A stretch of DNA of 64,000 bases. Origin: Rotaria sordida (lineage: Eukaryota > Rotifera > Eurotatoria > Philodinida > Philodinidae). The stretch's first letter is position 1; every line of letters begins with the position of its first letter. Below the pieces are notes generated by a model. It saw nothing but the letters and a program-made list of their open reading frames with translations. It was not told the DNA's origin and did not search any database. This document shows positions 32,691 to 44,700 of this stretch, one piece after another. The position numbers were made by a program, and so were the translations under genes. The DNA is taken from the NCBI GenBank assembly GCA_905250125.1, contig CAJNOL010001221.1:1-64000 (forward strand), read 5' to 3'.

Positions 32691-33696
32691 CATCTGAACC
32701 CTGAACTGTCGAACAATCTAATAGAGAAAGATGAATTGATAATCAAGGAATTGTATGATTATGTTACTATAAGCGGCTTAACCACTGAACCTCTTTCTCA
32801 AAGCAATCATCATTATTGACATTGACACTTCAGTTTATTAATAACATTACTTGGTTTTAAATATTATCTATAGATTAAAAGCCAATATATTAACGTGTGC
32901 AATGAGGAATGCGATGAACAGAGAGAAATTGAAAAAAGCGAAAGAGTCATTTTTGAAAGAGCTAGAGAAAGAAACAGATCTAAAGTTAGACTAGTGGAGC
33001 AGTCGGTCTAGAAACACTGGCACTACCACCACAGATTAGTAAGGCTGATGTCTCTTTTCTTATGAACTGTGTGATAAGATTATCTAATGTTTACCTAACA
33101 AATATCTGAATAGTATGAGACAACTCGTGACATCATATTCTGTAATTTTAAAAGCCACTTCTTCTACATAAGGAATCAATATACATGCAACACGTAGTCT
33201 CGCCACTCGATTCAATTTGCTCATAGCTGAAGGGTTTATATGGATCGAATACAATTTAACTGTTCATTGTCTCATCTTTTATTGTGTTGTGTTAATTAAG
33301 TTGAGTTAATCACGAAAGAGAAAAACATGCATTGATTCTAATTACTACAGTTCTTAATGACGATGACCCTCTTTTAAATGCTATGTTCCGTGTAGATTGA
33401 AGTCATTAGTTACTATTACTATCAGTTTTTTAGTAGAGTTGGCAGAAGCGTTAATGGCCAAGAACTAGTAGTTTAAGATTTATTATCGTGAAAAAGTGAT
33501 AGGTAACTTCGATCGTTCCATAAGAACGTAAAATGAGTTTAATCCGAAAATAACCTATCGTAACTCTCTCTCTCTCTAACATCCAAAAATTTTCTTTCCA
33601 CATTTTTGAAAAGCTTTAAGATACATAAAGTTGAAAAAGTAAACAAACATTAAACTAAGATACATGAAAAACAATCACAAAAGAAAAATAATTGAT

Positions 33697-34221
33697 TTAA
33701 AATCCCATTTTAATTAAAAGTTTTTGTCCATTGGCACTAAATAATAAATAACCATTTAGTAAACTTCCTAATATTCCAGCAAGAAAACCTTTTGAAAGAA
33801 AAAATATCGGATATTTTATTGCACCAAAATAATCAAAATGATGATCTAATCGAAAACATAATATATTACATGTACCAAAAACAATAAGACCTAATATCAA
33901 TGAACCAAATATTGCTTTATAATTAAAATATCGATCAGTAATAAATATATTTATTAATGTTCCCATTATTGAACCCATTCCAATACCACAAAAAAATAAT
34001 GTCCAAAGTATTTTATAAAAAATATCTTTAAAACCAGAAAAAAAAGAAATACCTATTAATAAAAATAATAATTCAGCGCCAATAGATGATATAATAAATA
34101 ATTTCATTGGTCGAAGATAATATTGTCGTCGTTTTTTTGCTAACATCATTGTTGATGATAATGAATTATATTCATCATGATTTGTTATTGATGATAATAA
34201 TTCTTGTTCAGTTTGTGCCAT
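33697..34221 (-). CDS. Four-transmembrane protein of unknown function, intronless
   Basis: Minus-strand frame of 174 codons from ATG at 34221. The polar N-terminus contains a KKRR cluster near residues 29-32. Four hydrophobic segments follow, at about residues 41-63 (LFIISSIGAELLFLLIGISF), 70-95 (ILWTLFFCGIGMGSIMGTLI), 103-125 (IFGSLILGLIVFGTCNILCF) and 138-163 (PIFFLSKGFLAGILGSLLNG). Its codons are extremely AT-rich. I do not recognise a family; small Gly-rich helices suggest a packed membrane bundle. Length, hydropathy pattern and ATG context support a real gene. Confidence 0.6.
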   Translation of the reverse strand: MAQTEQELLSSITNHDEYNSLSSTMMLAKKRRQYYLRPMKLFIISSIGAELLFLLIGISFFSGFKDIFYKILWTLFFCGIGMGSIMGTLINIFITDRYFNYKAIFGSLILGLIVFGTCNILCFRLDHHFDYFGAIKYPIFFLSKGFLAGILGSLLNGYLLFSANGQKLLIKMGF

Positions 34222-35786
34222 TATTTTAATATCGCGTTGGCGTTATTTGATAAATCAATACAAATGTTAATATCTATTAAAACAAAGGAAAGAATATTAG
34301 AAGAATAGTAGTCTTCACAAAGTTTTTCATTGTTTATACATATCTAGAATGTAAGAAGAAACTCATGCCTGAATATATTACAAATCATGTAAAATCCTCC
34401 ACTGATTTATGATATAAGAAATACAAGATCAAATAAAATATATTATTATAAAAGAAATAAATTGAAAATATTATTTATGCAGAAAGATGAGAAATGTTAA
34501 TTAAACCACTTTAGAGGTTAACATTCTGTGTGTGCGCAACTTATACATCTTAAATATATGATATAAAGAAAAACTGAATTGAAACAAGAAAGAAAAGAGA
34601 AACATATGTTCCTTTTTCACAAGAGAGAGAGAGAACGGTTATCTCTTTTCGAGCTGAAAACATTCTTGTTTGATTCTCTCGTTTCTGTATACACAACAAG
34701 GTCAAAGATTAAAACAGCATGCACCATGAGATGTGCATAAGATAAAAGAAATACAAATGAAAAAAAAAGTACCTAACAAACAAAATATTCTATATGGTTA
34801 CATAAATAATATGTTTAGATTTTATTTTCAATATTAACAGAAAGTACAAAACATTGCTGTCTGTTAAACAAAAAACTGGTCGTGAGTATTTTTGCAGTAA
34901 CTCGATAATGGCAATGGCTAGCAACCTGCAGCTTGCACCAACTGAAAGAGTAGAAGTTGGGACATCTTTTTCTCCGATAGTGTATAAGACGAAATCCATT
35001 TAAAAGTAATCATCTTCGAAAAACATGCAAAAGAATGCATGAAAATGACTTTCCATCTGGATAAAATTTTGATTTTGCCTTTTGATTTAGATAGAGGGAG
35101 GGGTCTGAGATCTATAGCTCAAGATACAATGCGCTTTTTTACTTTTCATTATATTTTTACCGAAATTCCACGCTATTATAAGAAAAATGCAAAAACTTAG
35201 TAAAAAAATCAATAAAATTCCCTATTATTTGCGCATGTAAATAGATGATTCCATTTGCTCAACGTTAGAGTGTAATAGGAGAACCATTTGCATTGTATCT
35301 TGAACTATAGATCTCAGACCTCTCTATCTAAATCAAAGGACGACATCAAAATTTCATCTAGATGGAAAGTCATTTTCATGCATTCTTTTGCATATTTTTC
35401 GAAGATGATTACTTTTAAATGGATTTCGTCTTATACATTATCGGAGAAAAAGATGTCCCAACTTCTACTTTTTCAGTTGGTGCAAGCCGCTGGTCGCTAG
35501 CCGTTGTCATTATCGAGTTATTTCAAAAACACCAACAGCTAGTTTTGTTTTAACAGACAGTAGATACTTTTCTTTTTTTTAAAAGAATCTCATGATAATG
35601 TGATCCAGAAGAAAGAATACAGAACGGGAGAGTGAAAATATCAAGCTATTTTATTCACACACAACAAAAATGATTAGAATAATTCTCACACTTCTACATT
35701 ATTTTGTAAAGCAGTGATAGGAAAATAAAGACTACGACATATGTGTTGTTAAGAAAAATGTTTTTGTTTTACATGACTGCACCAAC
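34222..35786. other. Intergenic stretch dominated by a large palindrome
   Basis: Apart from the inverted-repeat element at 34857-35564, only AT-rich DNA is seen between the four-TM gene and the 3' end of the TIR gene. Confidence 0.5.
34857..35564. mobile_element. Inverted-repeat element, 0.71 kb
   Basis: Arms 34857-35131 and 35290-35564 (about 275 bp each) are reverse complements with scattered mismatches. Shared blocks include AACTTCTACT, GAAAGTCATTTTCATGCATT and GCATTGTATCTTGA. The spacer is about 158 bp. The opposing open frames on the two strands are the two arms read outward, not genes. Confidence 0.8.
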
Positions 35787-37953
35787 TCACGATCGTTTAG
35801 TAGTACGATGAAAACATTTGGTTGATGACTTCTTCGAGACTAAAATCCGCTCACAAACTTTAGAAACCACGTGGTCAGTATTATTATCGTAGGGAACCAC
35901 ATTTTTTTCGCCTATTAAAGTCTTCATCCACAATCGATTGAAACTGAAATTAGGCTCAGCTTGGACTGCAATTAAGCCTCCCTTTGCATCTCGTAATTTA
36001 TTGGTTGAAGTTGCATAAGATAATTCTTGAAATTTATGACTATTTTCACCATAGGCCGTCGATACTATAGGAATGATTACTGTTGCTGATTGAATCACTG
36101 GAACTACGTATTCCCATATATCGTCCCAAGATTCCACATGTTCATATTCGACCCAAATTGGTATTGGTATTCTCTTGTGCAATTCGTTTACGAAATTTTC
36201 ACAAAATTTCTCATCAGTTCTGTCATAACTAATGTAAATCATCGGTGACTTTTCTTTTTTCGAGTTGTTCGATGATGTTTTTTGCTGAAGATTACACAAG
36301 ATTCGTTTGGCATCATCTTGTTTTGGACGTTTGGCAAGACTTTCGATAATTATGCAAAACTGATTGATATCAGTTAATTCTTTCCGATATTCGGGATAAT
36401 TTGAAATCCGTAACAGAATTTTAAGTAAATATTTTGCAGCACGTTTTTCAAGGTCATTTGGTTCTCTATCCAGTAATACTCCGTATATAGATAAGAGATA
36501 TTGTGCAAAGAATTTGATCGGTTTCCTTTCATCATCCGGTTCACCGCCTAGAATATTTTTTATTACATACGTATTCGAGAAAGCACGATGTAGTAATTCT
36601 AGCAATTCCGACAGATGACATCCATTATACCGTAAATCGTCGGTGTCACGAGTATCCTTACACCATTGGTACAAAGTTTTGCTGACCCAAAGAATGAACT
36701 CTTTGTTTTCTTCTGGTTGCTCATCACTTGTAGTTACTGCAATCAATGCCATACCAAATGATAATTGTAGGCTCTCATTGTTTTTACCATCGACTAATGG
36801 TTTATATTTCATCAAAACTTCGAATGCACTTTCCTTGCGTAACAATTCCAAGCCTATCTTGTCTCTCGATAAATTGTGAATAATAGAAAATATTGGGTAA
36901 CCCAGTTTGCTGATATGAAATGCGAATTGTTTTGTGCAAATCCATCGAATTGACTTTTCAACACAACTAACTTTAACGAGCAAGGGAATCAGAGCAATTT
37001 TGTCGGACAGATTCCATATAAGAGTTAAAATGCTAGTTATTACTTCCAGTAGTATTGAAGAGTTGTGGTTCTCTATACCGATCAGATATTTATCAATGAA
37101 TGTCAATAGAGAGCTAATAACGGACGGGTAATGTTTTTCAAATTCATAAGTCGATCGTAAGACTGCTAAAAAAGTAAACCTGTAAGCACATTCGATGTAT
37201 TTTTGGACAAGTTGGATAAAATTAATGTTTTCTTGTTGTGAGCATTGTTCAATAGTTGTGACAGAATCTAAACGATTGAAAATATTACCATCATGTGCTA
37301 TATTTACTATATAAATAGTTTGTGCAGAAAAGAAAATCAACACTAATACCAACACATATTCTCAATTAAATCCTATTCTGGTACAGGAATTTTCAGTTTT
37401 TGAACTGAATGTAAACAACTCAACACTAGTAGGCATAAAAAACATTACCTATGGTTGACGTCGTCTGATTTGAAAGAAGTCGTTCAAGGCATATTTTAAC
37501 AAAGTCATCTTCAGCAAGGTTCATAAGGATTGAATCTAGCATGTCGCTGGCACGCTCTTGATAATTACCTAACCTTTCGCTAATAATATCTTTTAAATAA
37601 GCGAATACTTTATGAACCATCGATTGAAAAGATGTTCGTGATATTATAAGGCCAGATTGATCGATAGTACAGATGCGAATAACTATGTTGAGTACCGTGA
37701 TGAGAAATATTGCGCGTCTCTGAGGAGTCATTCTGTTAATTATATTTTCCAGATTTTTATTTATATAATCCAAGATTCCATCTATTTTATAGACATTTAA
37801 GGTGTCTCCTGTCGTATTAGGAAGACTATTGGAGTCAATTAATAACTTAAAAATATTGTCCATTTCTTGAAGAAGTTTAAAATAATTAAGCGTTTTTTTT
37901 AGTAATTTGTTTGAATCTCTCTCTTCTGAGTTCGTTGGATCGTTTTCTGTCAT
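35787..37953 (-). CDS. Helical-repeat protein with C-terminal TIR domain
   Basis: Two minus-strand exons, 37953-37449 and 37306-35787, are joined across a 142-bp GTAATG...ATATAG intron. An alternative in-frame acceptor at 37297 would remove three residues. The product is 674 residues. Residues 1 to about 510 are alpha-helical, Leu/Ile-rich, ARM/HEAT-like repeats. From about residue 522 a TIR fold begins (PMIYISYDRTDEKFCENF), with WVEYEHVESWDDIWEYVVP, VIIPIVSTAYGEN and FQELSYATS. The acidic residue in the last block is where catalytic TIR NADases carry Glu, but alignment is needed. No signal peptide is seen. SARM1-type proteins pair helical repeats with a TIR domain, and rotifers carry many such genes. 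A role in signalling or NAD cleavage is inference. Confidence 0.8.
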
Positions 37954-38712
37954 CTAAAACAGAGACATGTCACTAATACATGCATATGAGATGAGTTAAA
38001 TAACACATCTGAGATTAATTCGTCCACGTTTCTTTCAATCATTGTCTTTCCTCAGTTTCTCATCGATTACAAGTAGCAAAAAAAACATTTCATTTCAGTG
38101 ACTTGCTTCACCAAGAAGAAAAGATCTCATTATATATATATATAAAAGGAGCAAAGAAAAAATCAAGCTGAGGAAGACGTATAAATTTTTGCTTGAATAT
38201 TACAAAGAAGAAGTAACAGCGGGAGAAATAGCTCTTACTCGTTAAAAGAAAGAGAAGGATCGTTAAAAGAAAAAAAACCGCACTCGACTAGGCAATGATG
38301 CATCAAATAAATATTTTACTAGTCCCTGCTAATATTAAATTCTGTCGGTATTTTAATCGCATCTGTAGCAAGAACAGAAAGAAATATGAGAAATGCTTAT
38401 TCTTTAAATTTCTATTGGTCTTCGCCTTGCGCATGTTTACTCTACAAAAAAATAATGATGCCGCTGCATCATTTTTTTTTTCATTGTAAAGAATAATTTG
38501 CCTGCATTTCTTTTTCTCCTGTTGCGCTCATAGAACATAATAATTTCAATGTCGCATTTTCTAGAACAAAGACAAGTAATATCGAAATATGAATTTATTA
38601 AGTGGTCGTAATTCAGCATCTAATGATGTATGTGTTTTGCATTTCTTTCTTTTTCTTCATTTTGTGTTCTATTTTCAATATCTATGATAAGTCTGATCTT
38701 TGGAGTGATGCC
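37954..38712. other. Intergenic region between divergent TIR and TRPM genes
   Basis: The TIR gene leaves leftwards and the TRPM gene rightwards, so this about 750-bp segment probably holds both promoters. It contains a TATA repeat near 38132-38144 and pyrimidine-rich tracts. No further motif can be supported. Confidence 0.4.
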
Positions 38713-41700
38713 ATGGATCGGTTGAACTTTCAGAAACGAACATGTACGACGTTCATTCCAAAAGAGTAAGATCATCTGATTTTTTCTGAAGGTTCGAATA
38801 ATGAAATGCTACTCGATTACTTAGAACAAATAAAGAATCTTGCGTCTGCAACTATTATCATTCTGAAAGTGAACCGTCTTCGTTCATCAAAACATGGGAT
38901 TTGGAATCGCACACTAGGAAAGAAGATACTAAAAGCTATGGGATACTACCTCAATTAAAACGTCCTGTAAGTTATGAAGTTGTCTAATAAAACAAAATAA
39001 TTTTGTTTCTCTTTTTTTTATCCTAGTATTTACGATGTGATATTAAGACAGAACTCGATCAACTCTGCTTAGTGTTATTAGGAGTATGGGATACACCCGT
39101 ACCTGGTCTTATCATGCGAATGATGAGTGATGTAGACTCGACGCCGAACATTAAAATACAGAAAGAATTCTTGCAAGCTATTTCAGATGCTGCTGTTGCA
39201 TCGGGTAAGCCTAAGTAGTCATTTGAGATTTATAAAAAAAAAAAAACTATTGTCGAATTCTAGATGCATGGATTATAACAAGTGGTTACAAGGAAGAGAG
39301 CATTTCAGAATTGATCGGTGAAATAGTCTACAAGAGTCAAATAAAAAATCCTGAGATAAATTTCAGTGCGATTGCTGTTGGTAAATGGGGCAACATTCAC
39401 GATTGTCATAAACTTGAAGACAGGTTTGACAAATCTATCTTTTGCAAAACATCTTCCAATATAATCGATTGTTAACTATTTGAATCTTTATCCATGACTT
39501 TCTTTTATCATATCGATGTTCGATGCTCTATTCTTTTAGGAGTTCTGTCAGCCAATATTCACCCCATAAAGGAGGACATGGACGATACAAGCTAGAATCA
39601 AATCATACACATTACATTTTTTTCGATGATGGTACATGTGATTCGTTGGACACTGGTGAATTTGCTTCAAACCTTGCTCGAGAAATATCACGTGGAGCAA
39701 GACGCAAAAGTCAGCATTTCCCCGAGCATATAATTCATAAAATTTTCCAGCATATTTGTGTTTTTTTTTAATTTAGTACCATTAATTACTATTCTAGTAG
39801 GCGGTACTCTTCATGCAATTTCATCGATATTCACTGATTTACAAAAACAAATTCCAATTGTTATTGTCGAAGTAAGTTGTGCATATTTAAAAAAAAAACA
39901 AGCAACAAATATTAACTTTCGTTTGAATTACACAGGGAAGTGGACAGTTGGCTGACATATTATGTAAATACCTGAAGTTAACTGAAAGTGAGTGAATTCT
40001 TTTTGAGAGTATCCTTTAACTATGTATTTAAGGCACTTGTTAGAAGTATAGTTTCGTTCGTAAACAATCAAAATATCTGAAAGTTTGAAGAAAGAAATAA
40101 GTAGAAAAGTCTTGAAAGTGTGTACAAAAATTCTTGCTCCACCGAATGATTTGCTCATGATTTTTTTGAAAATAACTTTAGAAACATAAGCTTTCACGTT
40201 TTTTTCTTGTACTCGTCACTATTGTTTAGCAGAGTCTGAGTTTCAGAATTTTCTCTGTTGAAATTTGATATCTCTTTTGCTTTAAATTTCTGGAAAAGAA
40301 AAAGCATCCCTACACTGAAAAAAAGTCATTTCTGTCTACAAATGCACCTCTTCCAAGGGGGAAATGACGTACTCCCGTACTCCGAGTACAATGGGAGTGC
40401 GGGAGTACATGGGAGTACATCGAAGCAGGATGTTAATTTAACTTCTAAAACATTTTAATAAACTATAAAATGGATATTATCCAATGGGATCATCCATAGG
40501 CCCTCAAGTGCTCTTATATGGCGATATGCATAGGTAGTCAAGGGCTATCCTATGGAGGTACCCATAGTTCCTCCATGTCTATATTATAAGGATACCCATA
40601 GATCCTCAATGCCTATATTATAAGGGTACCTATAGGTCCTCAAGTGCTATTATACGGCGGTACCCATAGGCTCTCAAGAGCTATCCTATGGGAGTACCAG
40701 AGGTGAAGAATTTGCCACAAAAATAAAACTTTTCTCCAACTAGCAAAGTTTTTGCGAAAAATTTCCCTCACTATAAAAGTTAATGAGAAAACGAATTATT
40801 CTTGTTTAAAATATTTATTCAAAAAAGAAGAAATGGAAAATCCAAATATATGTGACTTGTGAAAGAAGAACGAAAGAAAAATACCAAATGAACGAGAAAG
40901 AATGGAGAGGAAAGTAGAAAAATGCCATATGATATACATGTAATGGATAAGTGAATGAATATCTCATTTATTCTCTTATGGACTATGACTATACAGGGTG
41001 GGCCATAGACAACACCCCGATAAGAAACTTGAAGATCTCCATTACGGCTCGTGTAAATGAGCTGATTTTTTTTATCAATGATAGAGACATGTTCAAAGTT
41101 TATATCCATAAAAGACATGCCTAGAGAGATCCTCTGTTAAGTGTCAATATTGATCTCAACAAAAATATTTATTTTTTCACGTATAGGAAAAACAATATAT
41201 TTACCAAAAGTCTCTCTAAGCATGTCTTTACGGAGATAAACTTTGAACATGTCTCTGTTATTGATAAAAAAACTCAGTTTGTTTCCTGAAGCCGTAGTGG
41301 GGATATTTAATCTTTTTTTCGACAAAGTATGACTTTTGCGCCACCCTGTATATTACTTTTTTCCTTATACGTGAAAAAGTAATTTTTTCATTGAGATCAA
41401 TATTGATAACTTAACAAAGGATCTCTTTAGACACGTCTTTATGGATATAAACTTTGAACATGTCTCTATCATTAGTAAAAAAAATCAGCTCGTTTACACG
41501 AGCCGTAATGGAGATATTCAAATTTCTTATCGGGGTGTTATTTATGACCCACCCTGCATATTAATCATCCTAGTGGTTGTGTACGTATATGTACACCCAA
41601 TAACAGCTATATGTGATAACGGAAAAATGACAGAAAGTAGTAACATCGCATTAAGGAAAAGAACAAAATGAAAACTGGAGAAGACAAATGTTTAACGAAA

Positions 41701-44700
41701 CTAAAAGACAGGAAATGTGTAAGACCTTAACGATGTATAGAATATAAATCAAAGTTTTTTTAACATTCAATTTAATTTATTATTCCATAAAGGTTAACAA
41801 TACTCAAGAACACTGTTAGACACACACATAAAATAGGATTTGGAGGAGAAAGAAAGAAAAAAAATAAAAAATAAAAAAGAGCACATCCAAAGGACCATCA
41901 TACTCTTATTACTTCATAGTCAGCTTCCAATGTAAACAATCCCATCTCTCATTTTATGTTAGCAGAAAACTGGTAAGATAAGTTCATGATAAAAATTAAA
42001 AAAAGGATCATATTTTACAACCATTTGTTTACGCAATTATTAGCATATAGTTTTCAACAAAAACCTCGTTCAAAAATTTTATAGATATTCATGGTGGTTT
42101 TCCAGAGAAATATTTCAAAACAAAATAAATAAATCAAGGTCCGTTCAGAAAACTATAAAATTTCCCCTAAAATATAGGGATACCCATAGGCTCTCAATGC
42201 CAAAATTATAAGATACCCACAGGCCCTTAAGGGCTATCCTATAGTGGTACCCATAGGTCCTCAAGACCTGCCGCCATGGTTGAGTGGTTACGTTGTTCGA
42301 CACGTACCACAAGATACTGTATTCAAACCTCGGTACCACCAGCTATGGATTGATCCTGGACAAACCACTAACGATTGTTTGTCTCGGGTCACCCGTCCGA
42401 TACCCTGCTGATTGCATTGCCGACATACAAAATAGCTTCCGCAGTTTGTATGTGGTTAGTCAGTGTCTATGAGGAGCTCAAGTGATTGAGCGAGAAGAAC
42501 TGTGCGTCAAGTCGGCCTTCTGTCCAGAGCTGCAACTAGTAATAGTTGTAGGAAAAATATCGGGCTTATGAAACTCTCCTTGGATAGCACCCTACATCGA
42601 AAGGTAATCGAAAGGCAAGGGTACTCTTCTTCTTCCTCAAGACCTATATTATGAGGATACCCATAGCTCCTCAATGACTATATTATGAGGATACTCATAG
42701 CTCCTCAATGACTATATTATGAGATACCCATACCTCATAAATATCTATACTATGGAGGTATTCATAGATGCTTAAGGTCTATACGATGGCGGTACTCATA
42801 AGTCCTCAAGACCTTTTATATGGAGGTACCCATAGTATAGGCATTGAGGACCTATAGGTACTTCATAGTATAGGCATTGACGATCTATGGGTACCGTCAT
42901 AGTATAGGCCTTGAGGATCTATGGGTATCCCCATAATATAATTCTTAAGAACCTATCGGTATCCCCATAGGATAGCGCTTAAGGACCTATGTGTACCCTC
43001 CTAATATAGGCATTGAGGACTTATGGATACTCCCATTCGAAAGGAAATAGGAATATTTAAAGTGGACGACGAAGGTACTTGTGATAGTATTTCGTATATA
43101 AAAGTTGTTTTTCTTGGACTCTCTGTACTCCCATGTACTCCCGGAGTCCAGGGAGTACATGGGAGTACAGCGAAGTACCGGAGTACGTCGTTTCCCCCTT
43201 GATAGAAACTACTCGAATTAACTAACATAAATGGTCATTTCCAAACAATCGAATTCCACCACGAATCTAAATAGAATATAAGCGAATTAATAATTACTAA
43301 TCGTAACTTACCAATAATAGAATTCTTCCAGAAGTCTAAATAGAAAATGAAAGAATTATTTGATTCTAACGTTAACTTAAGAATAAAATAATCCTTCCCG
43401 TGACTCAAAACGCGAAGGAATTGAAATGTTCTATATGAAATAGTATGTTCAAAAGTAATATAATTGTCGAACTGAACCTAAAAATGTAATAATGGATTTC
43501 ATTGGTTGGAACAGAATATTTACAAATAATATTATCGTGTCGGTGATGGTATATAGAAGTGGATATCATTCTTTTTTTTCAAAAGTAGTTACTGTTGATT
43601 TTCGTTGTGGATCCATTGGATCTGGCAGCCAAGTTCTTAGGAGAATGTCCGAGAAAGCAATACACTCTTCTTAGATTGTTGTAGCTTTTTGTAATCATGT
43701 CATGAGTATTAGATGAAATATTTTACCTGAGTATTCTCGGTTTAATTTATTTAAAATAAAAGAATCGTATTAATGTACGAGAAAAATTAAAAAGTTTGTG
43801 GATATAAAAGATAATGGAAGAGTTTTTATAGTAGTTTTGTAAATATGATTATAATGCATGAGAAGGAACGTGGAGTTGGTAATCTAGATACGAATGAAAA
43901 GAAAAAAAACGTTTAGCTTTTATTTGTCTTTTTTTGAGCTATTTAAACATGATGATGTCGATCCATCAGGACTACATCTTTTCTTTTTTCTATAAATTCA
44001 GCAATTCGATTTGTTTAAATAATCGAAATACGAAAAATAATAATTTAAGTTTAATATGATCAATGCGTAGATTGTAGCAAAAATTTCACAAAAATTAAAT
44101 CAGCACTAGATAAAGTAATGAATGTAATGTGAAAAGAAAGACAAAAGACTTGCACGTCGAATAATTGCTGCTATGAATTCAGCAATATGTTTCGTTACAA
44201 TAGTCAAAATACAATAGTAATAAGATTGAAGATAAAATTTCAAATAATTAGTTAAAGGTGAAACGAAATGATAATATTAACAGAAAATATAACGTTATAA
44301 TTAATTATTTTTCGAAGAAAGACAATCTTTCTGAGAGGACAACAGTAAATAATTTGCAAGTTCGTTATCAGAATCACAAGAATCTGATTAGAAAAGATAA
44401 TAAGCGATGAATACAATAAAAATTTTACTAAAATCAATTCAGACGTTTATCGATGCGACGCCAAGAGGAGTCGTTTCTGTACGGTTTGCCATGAATGCAT
44501 TATCATCACTAGGTATATAACGAAACCTTTTAAAAATTTGGAACTCTTAAAAGTGTATTACAAAACCTAAGATGTTGCATTAAACGTCGTGCAGGTTTCG
44601 TTTGGCACCTTTTTATTCGATGTAGGACTATGGACAAAAATGCAAGTGTGACGACCGGTGAACCTTCCCTACAACATCCTACTCATTCACATTGTGAAAC

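Larger units (their letters stand above)
28730..33696. other. Intergenic stretch with repeats
   Basis: Contains a MITE-like element, hairpins 10 and 11, and a short palindromic TACTAGCGGAAACCCG sequence near 32198. A purine-rich run near 31005-31085 gives a low-complexity frame. No gene recognised. Confidence 0.45.
40354..43201. mobile_element. Foldback-like element with 34-bp-repeat arms, 2.85 kb
   Basis: Tips CAAGGGGGAAATGACGTACT (left) and CAAGGGGGAAACGACGTACT (complement of right) are about 75-90 bp inverted repeats containing GGGAGTACAT multimers. Inside the left tip is a plus-oriented array of a 34-bp unit; inside the right tip is the same unit in minus orientation. Terminal inverted repeats plus oppositely oriented subterminal tandem arrays is the architecture of Foldback elements. 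No transposase or target duplication was found. A MITE (40994-41556) and a SINE (42270-42633) are nested in it. Confidence 0.65.

Noticed and set aside
34790..35500. Two similar frames on opposite strands
   Set aside because: Both come from the inverted arms of one element.
40819..41671. Frames sharing similar peptide text (minus and plus strands)
   Set aside because: Explained by the three related ends of the CAGGGTGGG MITE.
44443..44512. 70-bp open segment with AG before and GTATAT after, as a possible extra TRPM exon
   Set aside because: Including it breaks the phase with the next exon, and its peptide has no TRPM similarity.
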